Assembly (NCBI RefSeq): GCF_040750395.1
Contig: NZ_JBFLVD010000012.1
Location: 190,927 to 254,926 of the forward strand
Direction: 5' to 3'
DNA: 64,000 nucleotides
Source of the DNA: Scandinavium sp002470465
Lineage (GTDB): Bacteria; Pseudomonadota; Gammaproteobacteria; Enterobacterales; Enterobacteriaceae
Below are positions 45,231-55,900 of this stretch, in pieces (the stretch's first letter is position 1; each line of letters starts with the position of its first letter). The notes below the pieces were generated by a model, which saw only the letters and a list, made by a program, of their open reading frames with translations, was not told where the DNA came from and did no database searches. Both the position numbers and the translations under genes were made by a program.

Positions 45231-46877
45231 TTACTTCCAGGCTTTATAACGGTTAATCAGACCGTTAGTCGAGCTGTCGTGGCTGCTAATGTCTTTATCG
45301 TCGGTCAGCTCCGGCAGGATGCGGTTTGCCAGCTGTTTACCCAGCTCCACGCCCCACTGATCGAAGGTGAAGATGTTGAGGATGGCGCCCTGGGTGAAGA
45401 TTTTATGCTCATACAGCGCAATCAGCGCGCCCAGGCTGAACGGCGTGATTTCGCGTAGCAGGATGGAGTTGGTCGGGCGGTTGCCTTCAAACACTTTGAA
45501 CGGCACCACGTGATCCAGCGTCGCGGGATCTTTACCCTGGTCGCGGTATTCCTGCTCAACCACCTCACGGGATTTACCAAACGCCAGCGCTTCGGTCTGG
45601 GCGAAGAAGTTAGACAGCAGCTTCGGATGGTGATCGGAGAGCGGGTTGTGGGTGATCGCCGGGGCGATGAAGTCACAAGGAACCATTTTGGTACCCTGGT
45701 GAATCAGCTGGTAGAACGCGTGCTGGCCGTTAGTGCCTGGCTCACCCCAGATGATTGGGCCGGTCTGGTAATCCACGGCGTTGCCGTTACGGTCAACGTA
45801 TTTGCCGTTGGATTCCATGTTGCCCTGCTGGAAGTAAGCCGGGAAACGGTGCATGTACTGGTCATACGGCAGAATCGCTTCGGTTTCAGCGCCGAAGAAG
45901 TTGTTGTACCAGATGCCGATCAGCGCCAGCAGAACCGGCAGGTTTTTCTCTGGTGCGGTGGTGGAGAAGTGTTTGTCCATCGCGTGCGCGCCGGACAGCA
46001 GCTCAACAAAGTTGTCGAAGCCAACGGACAGGATAATCGACAGACCAATCGCCGACCACAGGGAGTAACGACCACCGACCCAGTCCCAGAACTCGAACAT
46101 GTTGGCGGTGTCGATGCCAAATTCGCCGACCGCTTTACCGTTGGTTGAGAGCGCGGCGAAGTGCTTCGCCACGTGCTTCTGGTCACCGGCGGTTTTCAGG
46201 AACCAGTCGCGCGCGCTGTGGGCGTTAGTCATGGTTTCCTGAGTAGTGAAGGTTTTGGAGGCCACCAGGAACAGGGTGGTTTCCGGGTTCACATCTTTCA
46301 GCACTTCGGCGATGTGAGTGCCATCGACGTTGGACACAAAGTGCATATTCAGGTGATTTTTGTACGGACGCAGCGCTTCGGTCACCATGAACGGGCCAAG
46401 GTCGGAGCCGCCGATACCGATGTTCACCACGTCAGTGATCGCTTTACCGGTGTAGCCTTTCCAGCTGCCGGAGATGATCGCTTCGGAGAAGTGCTTCATC
46501 TTTTCCAGCACCGCATTCACTTCCGGCATCACGTCTTTGCCGTCAACGATGATTGGCGTATTGCTGCGGTTACGCAGCGCAACGTGCAGTACGGCACGGT
46601 CTTCGGTGCGGTTGATTTTCTCACCGGAGAACATTGACTTGATGGCACCGGCCAGATCGGTCTCTTTCGCCAGCGCCTGCAGCTTGCTCAGCGTCTCTTC
46701 GGTGATGCGGTTTTTGGAGAAGTCCACCAGCATCTGATCGTCGAACGTCGCGGAGAATTTGGCGAAACGGTCGCCATCTTTCGCGAACAGGTCGGCAATC
46801 GACACGTCCTTCATTTCATCATAATGTTTTTGTAGTGCCTGCCAGGCAGAGGTCTGCGTTGGATTGATGTTTTTCAT
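45231..46877 (-). CDS. pgi: glucose-6-phosphate isomerase Pgi
   Basis: Cytoplasmic glycolytic enzyme interconverting glucose-6-phosphate and fructose-6-phosphate. The 548-residue product has the two SIS domains; signature segments VNIGIGGSDLGP, and GRYSLWSAIGLS are intact, and the catalytic Glu/His/Lys regions (PANGQH-like EPGTNGQHAFYQL) are visible. Divergent from lysC across 300 bases. Confidence 0.98.
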   Translation of the reverse strand: MKNINPTQTSAWQALQKHYDEMKDVSIADLFAKDGDRFAKFSATFDDQMLVDFSKNRITEETLSKLQALAKETDLAGAIKSMFSGEKINRTEDRAVLHVALRNRSNTPIIVDGKDVMPEVNAVLEKMKHFSEAIISGSWKGYTGKAITDVVNIGIGGSDLGPFMVTEALRPYKNHLNMHFVSNVDGTHIAEVLKDVNPETTLFLVASKTFTTQETMTNAHSARDWFLKTAGDQKHVAKHFAALSTNGKAVGEFGIDTANMFEFWDWVGGRYSLWSAIGLSIILSVGFDNFVELLSGAHAMDKHFSTTAPEKNLPVLLALIGIWYNNFFGAETEAILPYDQYMHRFPAYFQQGNMESNGKYVDRNGNAVDYQTGPIIWGEPGTNGQHAFYQLIHQGTKMVPCDFIAPAITHNPLSDHHPKLLSNFFAQTEALAFGKSREVVEQEYRDQGKDPATLDHVVPFKVFEGNRPTNSILLREITPFSLGALIALYEHKIFTQGAILNIFTFDQWGVELGKQLANRILPELTDDKDISSHDSSTNGLINRYKAWK

Positions 46878-47177
46878 AGCAATACTCTTCTGATTTGAAA
46901 AATGTGACTTCGGTCGATTGTAGCGCCTGCGGCGCTTTTTGTGATGATTTTTGTGTCATTGCCTGTTTCCATGACAAACCAGGCGAAACGCAGCAGAAAA
47001 CAGCCCTGTTATAAGTCCTGTTTCTGCGCCCGATGACAGCATGAAAAATCCGCATAATCCCATCGTTGACAGCATCGGGCTCAGCTTTTATTTATGAATA
47101 CGGTATTTGCGCCTGCACCGGTTACTGTTTTGTCCTTGTGCCAGGGTCGCTCCTTCATTTCCTGACACGAGGTTGTT
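46878..47177 (+). promoter_or_regulatory. lysC promoter and leader, lacking a lysine riboswitch
   Basis: A strong sigma-70 promoter, TTGACA (47066-47071), 17-base spacer, TATTTA (47089-47094), would start lysC RNA near 47101, giving a leader of only about 77 bases. K-12 lysC has a leader of about 310 bases with the lysine riboswitch. The last part here (cttgtgccagggtcg, then cctgacacgagg) still resembles the end of the K-12 leader, but the aptamer blocks (GAGGGG-type, GCCGAAG-type) are absent. The pgi promoter must also lie in this gap. Confidence 0.65.
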
Positions 47178-48527
47178 ATGACAGATTTAGTTGTGGCCAA
47201 ATTTGGTGGCACCAGCGTCGCTGATTATGATGCCATGAACCGCAGCGCCGACGTGGTGCTCGCTGATTCCGGTGCCCGCCTGGTGGTCCTTTCCGCCTCT
47301 GCTGGCGTCACAAACCTGCTGGTTGCGCTGGCTGAAGGTCTCGAGGCCACCGAGCGCTTCGTGAAGCTCGATGCGCTGCGTAAAATTCAGTTCGATATTC
47401 TCGAACGCCTGCAAAACCCCAACGTTATCCGTGAAGAAGTGGAACGCCTGCTGGAGAACATCACCACGCTCGCCGAAGCCGCTTCTCTTGCCACCTCCAC
47501 CGCGCTCACCGATGAGCTGGTCAGCCACGGCGAGCTGATGTCGACGCTGCTGTTTGTGGAAATCCTGCGCGAGCGCAACATTGCAGCCCAGTGGTTCGAC
47601 GTCCGTAAAGTCATGCGCACGAGCGACCGCTTTGGCCGCGCCGAGCCGGACATTGCCGCGCTGGCAGAACTCACCGGCCAGCTGCTCGCACCGCGCCTGG
47701 AAGAAGGCCTGGTCATCACTCAGGGTTTCATTGGCAGCGAGGCCAAAGGCCGCACCACTACGCTAGGCCGCGGCGGAAGCGATTACACTGCCGCACTGCT
47801 TGGTGAAGCGCTGCATGCGACGCGTGTCGATATCTGGACCGATGTACCGGGCATCTACACAACCGATCCACGCGTCGTGCCAGCCGCACACCGCATTGAT
47901 GAAATTGCCTTCGAAGAAGCCGCCGAACTGGCCACCTTCGGCGCGAAAGTGCTGCACCCGGCAACGCTGCTGCCTGCGGTGCGCAGCGATATTCCTGTCT
48001 TCGTCGGCTCAAGCAAAGATCCAAAAGCAGGTGGGACGCTGGTATGCAATAAAACCGAAAACCCACCGCTGTTCCGCGCGCTGGCGCTGCGCCGTAAGCA
48101 AACGCTGCTGACGCTGCACAGCCTGAATATGCTGCACTCACGCGGCTTCCTCGCTGAAGTGTTCGGCATCCTGGCACGCCATAACATCTCGGTCGATCTG
48201 ATCACCACGTCGGAAGTGAGCATCGCGCTGACGCTCGACACCACCGGATCCACCGCCACCAGCGAAACATTACTGACGCAGTCTCTGCTGATTGAACTTT
48301 CCGCGCTGTGCCGCGTGGAAGTGGAAGAGAACCTGGCGCTGATCGCGCTGATTGGCAATGACCTTTCAAAAGCCTGCGGCGTGGGCAAAGAGGTGTTCGG
48401 CGTGCTCGACCCGTTCAATATCCGCATGATTTGCTATGGCGCATCCAGCCATAACCTCTGCTTCCTCGTACCGGGCAGCGAAGCCGAGCAGGTCGTGCAA
48501 AAACTTCATCACAATCTGTTTGAATAA
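47178..48527 (+). CDS. lysC: lysine-sensitive aspartokinase III LysC
   Basis: Aspartate kinase, the first step of the aspartate family pathway, inhibited by lysine through its ACT domains. The 449-residue product begins with VAKFGGTSVADYDAM (nucleotide-binding), has the GRGGSDYTAALL segment, and two C-terminal ACT domains (about 305-449). Length equals E. coli LysC, so feedback inhibition at the protein level is likely kept even though the riboswitch seems lost. Divergent from pgi. Confidence 0.98.
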   Translation: MTDLVVAKFGGTSVADYDAMNRSADVVLADSGARLVVLSASAGVTNLLVALAEGLEATERFVKLDALRKIQFDILERLQNPNVIREEVERLLENITTLAEAASLATSTALTDELVSHGELMSTLLFVEILRERNIAAQWFDVRKVMRTSDRFGRAEPDIAALAELTGQLLAPRLEEGLVITQGFIGSEAKGRTTTLGRGGSDYTAALLGEALHATRVDIWTDVPGIYTTDPRVVPAAHRIDEIAFEEAAELATFGAKVLHPATLLPAVRSDIPVFVGSSKDPKAGGTLVCNKTENPPLFRALALRRKQTLLTLHSLNMLHSRGFLAEVFGILARHNISVDLITTSEVSIALTLDTTGSTATSETLLTQSLLIELSALCRVEVEENLALIALIGNDLSKACGVGKEVFGVLDPFNIRMICYGASSHNLCFLVPGSEAEQVVQKLHHNLFE

Positions 48528-48554
48528 AATCCCTTAGCAGGATAAATATCAGAC

Positions 48555-48581
48555 AAGGCCGGGCTCGAACCCGGCTTTTTT
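48555..48581 (+). terminator. terminator of lysC
   Basis: Stem gccgggctc / gaacccggc followed by six T, about 30 bases after the lysC stop. Confidence 0.92.
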
Positions 48582-48620
48582 ATACCTATAAAAAACAACA
48601 CAAACTGCAAGGAATACAAT

Positions 48621-49562
48621 ATGCTCGCTAAATTCACGCGGCTGTTCCCGCTCTGGGCCGTGCTGCTCTCTGTTCTCGCCTACAAAACACCGACAACCTT
48701 CACCCCGATTGGCCCGTGGGTCACCACGCTGCTGATGCTGATCATGTTCGGCATGGGGGTTCATCTGAAGCTCGACGACTTTAAGCGCGTGCTGTCACGT
48801 CCGGCCCCCGTTGCTGCGGGCATTTTTCTGCACTATCTGGTGATGCCGCTCGCAGCATGGCTGCTGGCGATACTGTTCAGGATGCCGCCGGAGCTCTCTG
48901 CCGGAATGGTGCTGGTCGGCAGCGTTGCCAGCGGTACAGCATCGAACGTAATGATTTTTCTGGCAAAAGGGGATGTTGCACTTTCTGTCACCATTTCATC
49001 CGTCTCCACGCTGGTCGGCGTTATCGCCACGCCGCTGCTGACGCGGCTCTATGTCGACACCCATATTCAGGTTGACGTGATGGGCATGCTACTCAGCATC
49101 CTGCAAATCGTGGTGGTACCGATTGCGCTGGGGCTGGTCGTGCATCATCTCCTGCCACGCGTGGTGAAAGCTATTGAGCCTTATCTGCCCGCTTTCTCGA
49201 TGGTCTGCATTCTGGCCATCATCAGCGCCGTGGTTGCCGGTTCTGCTTCGCACATTGCCTCCGTGGGCTTTGTGGTGATTATCGCGGTGATCCTGCATAA
49301 CACCATTGGCCTGCTCGGCGGTTACTGGGGCGGACGCCTGTTCGGCTTTGACGAATCCACCTGCCGCACGCTGGCGATTGAGGTCGGAATGCAGAACTCC
49401 GGCCTTGCTGCCGCGCTCGGCAAAATCTACTTCGGCCCGCTCGCCGCCTTGCCCGGTGCGCTGTTCTCGGTCTGGCACAACCTTTCCGGCTCGCTGCTGG
49501 CGGGATACTGGTCCGGTAAACCTGTCAGGAAAGAGAAGATTACTGTTGCAAAGGAGAGTTAG
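48621..49562 (+). CDS. panS: bile acid:sodium symporter family transporter, PanS-like
   Basis: A 313-residue inner-membrane protein with about nine or ten hydrophobic segments and the family's conserved EVGMQNSGLAAAL segment, which carries the sodium-site residues. In Salmonella a close family member, PanS, imports ketopantoate. I use this name for likeness to that subfamily; other organic anions are possible. It follows lysC after a terminator and is not present at this place in K-12. Confidence 0.75.
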   Translation: MLAKFTRLFPLWAVLLSVLAYKTPTTFTPIGPWVTTLLMLIMFGMGVHLKLDDFKRVLSRPAPVAAGIFLHYLVMPLAAWLLAILFRMPPELSAGMVLVGSVASGTASNVMIFLAKGDVALSVTISSVSTLVGVIATPLLTRLYVDTHIQVDVMGMLLSILQIVVVPIALGLVVHHLLPRVVKAIEPYLPAFSMVCILAIISAVVAGSASHIASVGFVVIIAVILHNTIGLLGGYWGGRLFGFDESTCRTLAIEVGMQNSGLAAALGKIYFGPLAALPGALFSVWHNLSGSLLAGYWSGKPVRKEKITVAKES

Positions 49563-49758
49563 CTCCGTGGGTGAATGGCTGCATCAGTAGCCATTCACTC
49601 AGAAGAGGAAGAGCTCATTTTCTATTTCCTTATAGTGTGAAGCCCTCAGCCTACACGGCTTTGTTACACAGTTAAGGCGTAAAATGAGGAATTGCGAGGC
49701 GCTTTCCAGAATAATTCTGTACATTGAGCTGAGTACTCATTTATTTGGAAGCTTCATC

Positions 49759-50031
49759 ATGGCAATCGCCCGTCTGACCCAGCAGGACATGACCGAGAAA
49801 GAACAACGCGAGCTGAAAACCCTCCTCGACCGCGCCCGTATTGCCCATGGTCGCCCACTGACCAACGCAGAAAACAACCATCTCAAAAAAGAGTATATCG
49901 ACAAGCTGATGGCCGAACGGGAAGCCGAGGCGAAGAAGGCGCGTCAGCTGAAGAAAAAGCAGGCTTATAAAACGGATAAAGAAGCGACGTTTTCATGGTC
50001 GGCGAATACGCCGGTGCGGGGAAGGCGGTGA
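49759..50031 (+). CDS. yjbD: DUF3811 family protein YjbD
   Basis: A 90-residue, very basic and hydrophilic protein similar to E. coli YjbD (DUF3811), function unknown. The middle is rich in Lys, Glu and Ala (MAEREAEAKKARQLKKKQ) and probably forms one long helix. Start at the ATG at 49759 (MAIARLTQQDM); the frame upstream to 49684 has no homology and covers the promoter. Confidence 0.87.
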   Translation: MAIARLTQQDMTEKEQRELKTLLDRARIAHGRPLTNAENNHLKKEYIDKLMAEREAEAKKARQLKKKQAYKTDKEATFSWSANTPVRGRR

Positions 50032-50051
50032 TTTAAGAGAGTATTACCACC

Positions 50052-50152
50052 ATATTGCCTGATGGCGCTGCGCTTATCAGGCCTACAAAGTCTAACCAAG
50101 CTATAACGTAGGCCGGGTAAGGCGTGCAGCCGCCACCCGGCAATTTCACAGG
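50052..50152. repeat. REP pair between yjbD and rluF
   Basis: Two palindromes: ttgcctgatggcgctgcgctt...aggcctac (about 50055-50088) and acgtaggccgggtaag...ccacccggcaa (about 50105-50144). They separate two converging genes. Confidence 0.8.
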
Positions 50153-50156
50153 CGGC

Positions 50157-51044
50157 TTAACGCCCCTTTTTCTTTCTTCCCGGCGACGTAAAGCGCTTAC
50201 GGTTAGCCAACTCCGCCGGCGTTTTCGCCATATTTTTTCCGCCGCTGCTGGCCGGTTTTTTCGCCGCAGCTGTCGCCGTCTTTGGCTTCGCTTTCGGTTT
50301 GGCTTTGGCCTGCGGCGCTTCTGAGGATGAGTTTTCAATCAGCTTAAACAGCTCAATCAATTCGTCATCGGTCAGATCGCGCCATTCACCGAGCGGCAGA
50401 CCCTTCAGGCTGACGTTCATAATGCGCGTACGCTCAAGCTTAGTGACCTCAAAACCGAAGTGCTCGCACATGCGGCGAATCTGACGGTTCAGCCCCTGCA
50501 CCAGCGTGATGCGGAAGGTGAACGGCGCTTCTTTCTTCACCTTGCACTTTTTGGTCACCGTACCGAGAATCGGCACGCCACGGCCCATTCCCAGAATAAA
50601 CTCATCGGTCACCGGTTTGTTTACCGTGACCAGATATTCTTTCTCGTGATCGTTCCCGGCACGCAGGATTTTGTTCACCAGGTCGCCGTGGTTAGTCAGG
50701 AAAATCAGCCCCTGAGAGTCTTTGTCGAGGCGGCCAATCGGGAACACGCGGCTGCTGTGGTTGACGAAATCGACAATATTGTCTCTCTCGCCGTCTTCGG
50801 TGGTGCTGACGATGCCGACGGGCTTATTCAATGCGATTAACACCAGGTCGTCTTCCTGACGCGGCTCGATGAGCTGGCCGTTAACCTTCACCACGTCGCC
50901 CACGTTAACCTGATCGCCAATGGTGGCGCGTTTACCGTTGATAAACACGTTCCCTTGTTCGATGTAGCGGTCAGCCTCACGACGCGAGCAGATGCCGCTT
51001 TCGCTGATGTATTTGTTTAATCGGATGGATGAGTTCGGCAGCAT
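50157..51044 (-). CDS. rluF: 23S rRNA pseudouridine(2604) synthase RluF
   Basis: Pseudouridine synthase acting on U2604 of 23S rRNA, and in E. coli also on tRNA-Tyr U35. The 295-residue product has an N-terminal S4 RNA-binding domain (about 7-60) and a catalytic domain with the Asp in GRLDKDSQGL. The C-terminal 60 residues are Lys/Ala/Pro-rich and end FTSPGRKKKGR as in E. coli. pepE, which lies between yjbB and rluF in K-12, is absent. Confidence 0.96.
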   Translation of the reverse strand: MLPNSSIRLNKYISESGICSRREADRYIEQGNVFINGKRATIGDQVNVGDVVKVNGQLIEPRQEDDLVLIALNKPVGIVSTTEDGERDNIVDFVNHSSRVFPIGRLDKDSQGLIFLTNHGDLVNKILRAGNDHEKEYLVTVNKPVTDEFILGMGRGVPILGTVTKKCKVKKEAPFTFRITLVQGLNRQIRRMCEHFGFEVTKLERTRIMNVSLKGLPLGEWRDLTDDELIELFKLIENSSSEAPQAKAKPKAKPKTATAAAKKPASSGGKNMAKTPAELANRKRFTSPGRKKKGR

Positions 51045-51075
51045 AGTTTCTCCTGTAGAGGGCGAACTATACCGC

Positions 51076-51108
51076 AGGCTGCCGGGCTTAGAAAATACCC
51101 GGCAGCCT
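51076..51108. other. perfect hairpin between yjbB and rluF
   Basis: aggctgccggg and cccggcagcct form a perfect 11-base stem with an 11-base loop. There is no T-run, so it is either a weak terminator for yjbB or a REP-like element. Confidence 0.5.
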
Positions 51109-51118
51109 TCAGGCAGGG

Positions 51119-52750
51119 TTAATAGTCGTCGCGATCGTCGTCTTCGTCCGGCTGCTCCATCACGCTATAGGCGACAGCGCAGAACAGAGAGTTGAGACGC
51201 TTCATGTCGCCAAGCAGTCCCAGATGCACAGAACTGGTTTCGATACTCTGCACGTTTTGCTGGTGCAGGCGGTCAACGTGCGCATGCGAGTAACGGCGGT
51301 TCAGGATGCGGAAACGGTGCTTGTTACGGCGCAGACGGCGGGCGCTGTCAACGTCACCGGAGAAGAACACTGACATCGCCAGCTGCAGGTTGCTGAGCAG
51401 CTGATCGTACAAACCATCCAGCTCTTTTAGTCCTTCAACGGAGAAGGCCCGCCGTGCGGCAAGGGATTTGTCAGCAATTTCGCTGCCCATGCGCTCGATG
51501 ATGTCCGAAGCCTGCTCGAGGTTAAGCGACATCTCGATAATTTCCGCCCAACGGCGCGACTCTTCCTCCGCCAGCTCGTCCTTCGGCATCCGCGCCAGAT
51601 AGAGCTTAATGGCGGTGTAGAGCACGTTGACGTCATCGGCAATTTTACGCAGCTCTTTCTCTTCGCGCGGCTCACCATGCATCACTTTGCGCAGGCCATC
51701 CATCATGTTTTCCATGGCGTCGCCAATACGCAGCGTTTCCCGGGCGGCATTTGCCAGGGCGAGCGTCGGCGTGTCCAGCGCCGTGGGGTCCAGATGCTTA
51801 GGCTTAAGGCGAGCATCAAGCTCCGGGACATCCTGAATAATGCGCTTACAGAAGCGCGCCATCGGCTCGGCAAACGGCACCATCGCCAGGCAGCGAATCA
51901 GGTTGTAGAACACGTGGAAGTAGATAACCAGCTCAGATTTCGCTACCGGCAGACGCGCCATGACGTCCGCCAGGATGTGCACGAACGGCAACACAATCAG
52001 GCTACCCACCAGCTTAAACAGCAGGCTGCCGAGCGCCACGCGTCGCGCCGCCGCATTCGCGGTGCTGTTGTTCAGCATCGCCAGCAGGCCCGAGCCGAGG
52101 TTGGCACCAATCACCAGACACAGTGCCACGGGGAACGAAATCACACCCGTGGCGGTAAGCGTGGCAGTCAGCAGCACAGCAGCAAGGCTTGAGTAGGTAA
52201 TCACCGCGAACAGCGCGCCAATCAGCGCATCCAGCATAATATCGCCGGTAAGAGAGGCGAAAATCACCTGTACGCCGTTGGCCTGGGTAATCGGGTGGAC
52301 GGCCTGAACGATGAGCTCCAGCGCCAGCAGGATCAGGCCAAGGCCAATCCCCACGCGCCCGAGCTGCCCGGCGCGGGTCTGTTTGCGCCCGAGGAAGAAG
52401 ATCACCCCGATAAAAATCAGCAGCGGCGACAGCCAGGAGAGGTCAAACGTCAGCACTCGCGCCATTAACGCGGTCCCCACATCGGCGCCCAGTACAATCA
52501 CCAGCGCGGGCGTGAGCGCCACCAGATCCTGCGCGACAAACGACGTCACCAGCATGGTGGTGGCGTTGCTGCTTTGCACTAACGCGGTAACGCCAATCCC
52601 CGCACAGAAAGCGAGTGGTTTTTTCTCGACGCTACGGCTGAGGACCGTTCGCAGGCGAGCGCCAAAGACGCGCATTACGCCAGTCCGGACAATATGAGTC
52701 CCCCACACCAGCAGGGCGACGGCAGAAAGCAGATGTAACAGAGTCAGCAC
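51119..52750 (-). CDS. yjbB: Na+/phosphate cotransporter family protein YjbB
   Basis: A 543-residue inner-membrane protein of the NptA family; in E. coli YjbB exports phosphate. The N-terminal half (about 1-300) has the repeated Na/Pi transport segments GVTALVQSSNATTMLVTSFV and VITYSSLAAVLLTATL, and the C-terminal half is a PhoU-like helical domain. The last residues are acidic (EQPDEDDDRDDY). Upstream lies a pair of palindromic repeats and then metH. Confidence 0.94.
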   Translation of the reverse strand: MLTLLHLLSAVALLVWGTHIVRTGVMRVFGARLRTVLSRSVEKKPLAFCAGIGVTALVQSSNATTMLVTSFVAQDLVALTPALVIVLGADVGTALMARVLTFDLSWLSPLLIFIGVIFFLGRKQTRAGQLGRVGIGLGLILLALELIVQAVHPITQANGVQVIFASLTGDIMLDALIGALFAVITYSSLAAVLLTATLTATGVISFPVALCLVIGANLGSGLLAMLNNSTANAAARRVALGSLLFKLVGSLIVLPFVHILADVMARLPVAKSELVIYFHVFYNLIRCLAMVPFAEPMARFCKRIIQDVPELDARLKPKHLDPTALDTPTLALANAARETLRIGDAMENMMDGLRKVMHGEPREEKELRKIADDVNVLYTAIKLYLARMPKDELAEEESRRWAEIIEMSLNLEQASDIIERMGSEIADKSLAARRAFSVEGLKELDGLYDQLLSNLQLAMSVFFSGDVDSARRLRRNKHRFRILNRRYSHAHVDRLHQQNVQSIETSSVHLGLLGDMKRLNSLFCAVAYSVMEQPDEDDDRDDY

Positions 52751-52794
52751 GGATTTTTGTTCTCCTTATCGTTATAGGTATTCCATCGGATATC

Positions 52795-52891
52795 CCCCTC
52801 TCCCCGGCCCTCTCCCAAAGAGAGAGGGAGAATATACGGCACCGTTCCGGTTCCCTCTCCCTTTGGGAGAGGGTTAGGGAGAGGGAGAGGG
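52795..52891. repeat. palindromic repeat pair between yjbB and metH
   Basis: Two units of the same CCCTCTCC...GGGAGAGGG family seen near 45.1 and 57.7 kb: about 52795-52830 and 52852-52891. They occupy much of the yjbB upstream region. Confidence 0.75.
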
Positions 52892-52939
52892 AAAAAATAA
52901 TCCTCATATCAGTATAGGGGTTTACGCCCCGGAAAGAGA

Positions 52940-52962
52940 CAGGGCACCGCTGCGGTGCCCTG
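52940..52962. terminator. hairpin after metH
   Basis: A near-perfect stem cagggcaccgc / gcggtgccctg lies 33 bases after the metH stop. The minus-strand tail is not a clean T-run, so it may be a modest terminator. Confidence 0.55.
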
Positions 52963-52994
52963 TTTGTTGTAAGGAAAGATGACAGTTTTATGAC

Positions 52995-55900
52995 TTAATC
53001 AGCGTCATAGCCCAGATTGGGTGCCAGCCAGCGCTCGGCTTCGGCGACGCTCATCCCTTTGCGGAACGCATAATCCTCCACCTGATCGCGCTGGATTTGC
53101 GCCACGGCGTAGTATTTGCTGTCCGGATGGCTGAAGTACCAGCCGGAAACCGACGCACCCGGCCACATGGCGTAGGACTCAGTCAGCTTCATGCCCGTAT
53201 GCGTTTCTGCGTCCAGCAGCTGCCAGATGGTCGCCTTCTCAGTGTGCTCCGGGCAGGCCGGATAACCCGGCGCCGGGCGGATGCCCTGATAGTTTTCGCG
53301 GATCAGTTCCTCATTGCTGAGGTTCTCGTTGGCGGCATAGCCCCAGTACACCTTACGCACGCGCTCGTGAAGATACTCGGCGAAGGCTTCCGCCAGGCGG
53401 TCCGCCACGGCTTTTATCATGATTTTATTGTAATCATCATGCTGCGCATCGTATGCCTCTGCCAGCGCGTCCTCTTCGAGCCCACCGGTCACCGCGAATG
53501 CGCCGATGTAATCCGCTTTTCCGGACGTTTTTGGCGCAACAAAATCGGACAGGCAGTAGTTCGCGAAGCCGGTTTTTTCCGTCTGCTGGCGCAGATGATG
53601 ACTCACCGCCAGCACGTGGGTGCGCGTTTCATCGCGGTAAATTTCGATGTCATCGCCTTTGCGGTTCGCCGGGAACAGCCCGACCACGCCGCGCGGGTTC
53701 AGGGATTTTTCCGCGCTGAGCTTGTCAAGCATCTCGTTGGCATCGGCAAACAGGCGTTTCGCCTCTTCGCCCACCACTTCATCTTCCAGAATGCGCGGAT
53801 ATTTCCCCGCCAGCGACCAGGTCATAAAGAACGGCGTCCAGTCGATGTAGTTGCGCAGGGTTTCGATGCTGGCGCTGACCGCCTGCACGCCGAGTCGATG
53901 GGCCACCGGCGGCGTGTAGCTTTCCCAGTCGAAGGCCAGGTCGTTATCGCGCGCAGCCTGCAAGGAAACAGGCGGCGTACGCGGTTTTTTACGCCCGTGC
54001 TGAATGCGCACGGTCTCATATTCCTGGCGGGTGCGGGCAACAAAATCATCTCGCTGCGTTGCGGAAAGCAGGGATGACACCACGCCAACGGTGCGCGAGG
54101 CGTTCTGCACATACACCGTCGGGCCGCTGTAGTTCTGCTCGATTTTCACCGCCGTGTGTGCCTTAGAGGTGGTCGCACCGCCAATCAGCAGCGGGATGGT
54201 GAAGCCCTGACGCTCCATCTCTTTCGCCACGTTGACCATCTCGTCGAGCGACGGCGTAATCAGTCCGGAGAGGCCGATCAGGTCGGCATTCACTTCGCGC
54301 GCGGTTTTAAGGATTTTGTCCGTCGGCACCATCACGCCAAGATCGATAATCTCGTAGTTATTGCACTGCAGCACCACGCCAACGATATTTTTGCCGATGT
54401 CGTGCACGTCTCCTTTTACGGTGGCGATCACCATCTTGCCGTTGCTGCTGCCCTTCTCTTTGCTGGCTTCAATAAACGGCTCAAGGTAAGCCACCGCCTG
54501 CTTCATCACGCGCGCGGATTTCACCACCTGCGGCAGGAACATTTTGCCTTCGCCAAACAGATCGCCGACCACGTTCATGCCGTCCATCAGCGGGCCTTCA
54601 ATCACCTCAATCGGGCGTGCTGCCTGCTGGCGAGCCTCTTCGGTATCGGCTTCGATAAACTCGGTGATGCCTTTGACCAGCGAATACTCCAGACGCTTTT
54701 TCACGTCCCAGCCGCGCCATTCTGCCTGCTGAGTATTGGCTGCTTCGTCAGTTTTGCTGCCACGGTATTTTTCCGCCAGATCCAGCAGGCGTTCTGTGCT
54801 GTCATCACGGCGATTAAGGATAACGTCCTCGACCGCATCGCGCAGTTCGGCGGGCAGATCATCATAAATCGCCAGCTGCCCGGCGTTGACAATCCCCATG
54901 TCCATGCCGTTGCGAATGGCGTAGTAGAGGAACACGGCGTGAATGGCTTCACGTACCGGATCGTTGCCGCGGAATGAGAATGATACGTTAGAAACGCCGC
55001 CGGAAATCAGCGCATGCGGCAGTTCGCGTTTGATATCTTCACAGGCGCCGATAAAGTCCTGCGCGTAGTTGTTGTGCTCTTCGATGCCCGTTGCGACCGC
55101 GAAGATATTCGGGTCGAAGATGATATCTTCCGGCGGGAAGCCGACGTCTTTGGTCAGGATGTCGTAAGCACGGCGGCAAATTTCGATTTTACGCTCGCGG
55201 GTGTCGGCCTGGCCGACCTCGTCAAAGGCCATCACCACCACGGCGGCACCGTAGCGACGCACTTTTTTGGCATGGTGGATAAAGGCGTCCACGCCCTCTT
55301 TCATCGAAATGGAGTTAACAATGCCTTTCCCCTGAATGCACTTCAGGCCTTTTTCGATAACGTCCCATTTCGAGGAGTCGATCATGATCGGCACGCGGGC
55401 GATATCCGGCTCGCCGGCAATCAGGTTGAGAAAACGCACCATCGCCGCTTCGGCGTCGAGCATCCCTTCATCCATGTTAATGTCGATAATCTGCGCACCG
55501 CTTTCCACCTGCTGACGCGCCACGTCGAGCGCTTCAGCGTATTTTTCTTCTTTGATAAGCCGCTTAAATTTGGCCGAACCGGTGACGTTAGTACGCTCAC
55601 CGACGTTCACAAACAGGCTGTCATCGCCGATGTTCAGCGGCTCAAGCCCGGCCAGACGGCAGGCTACAGGGATTTCAGGCAGCTGACGTGGCGCAAGGCC
55701 TTCCACCGCACGGCTCATGGCGGCGATGTGCTCCGGCGTGGTGCCGCAGCAGCCGCCGACGATGTTGAGGAAGCCCGACTCCGCCCATTCCCGGATTTGT
55801 GTCGCCATCGTCGCGGCATCGAGATCGTACTCGCCAAAGGCATTCGGCAGCCCGGCGTTCGGGTGCGCGGTGACGTAGCATTCGGCAATGCGTGACAGCT

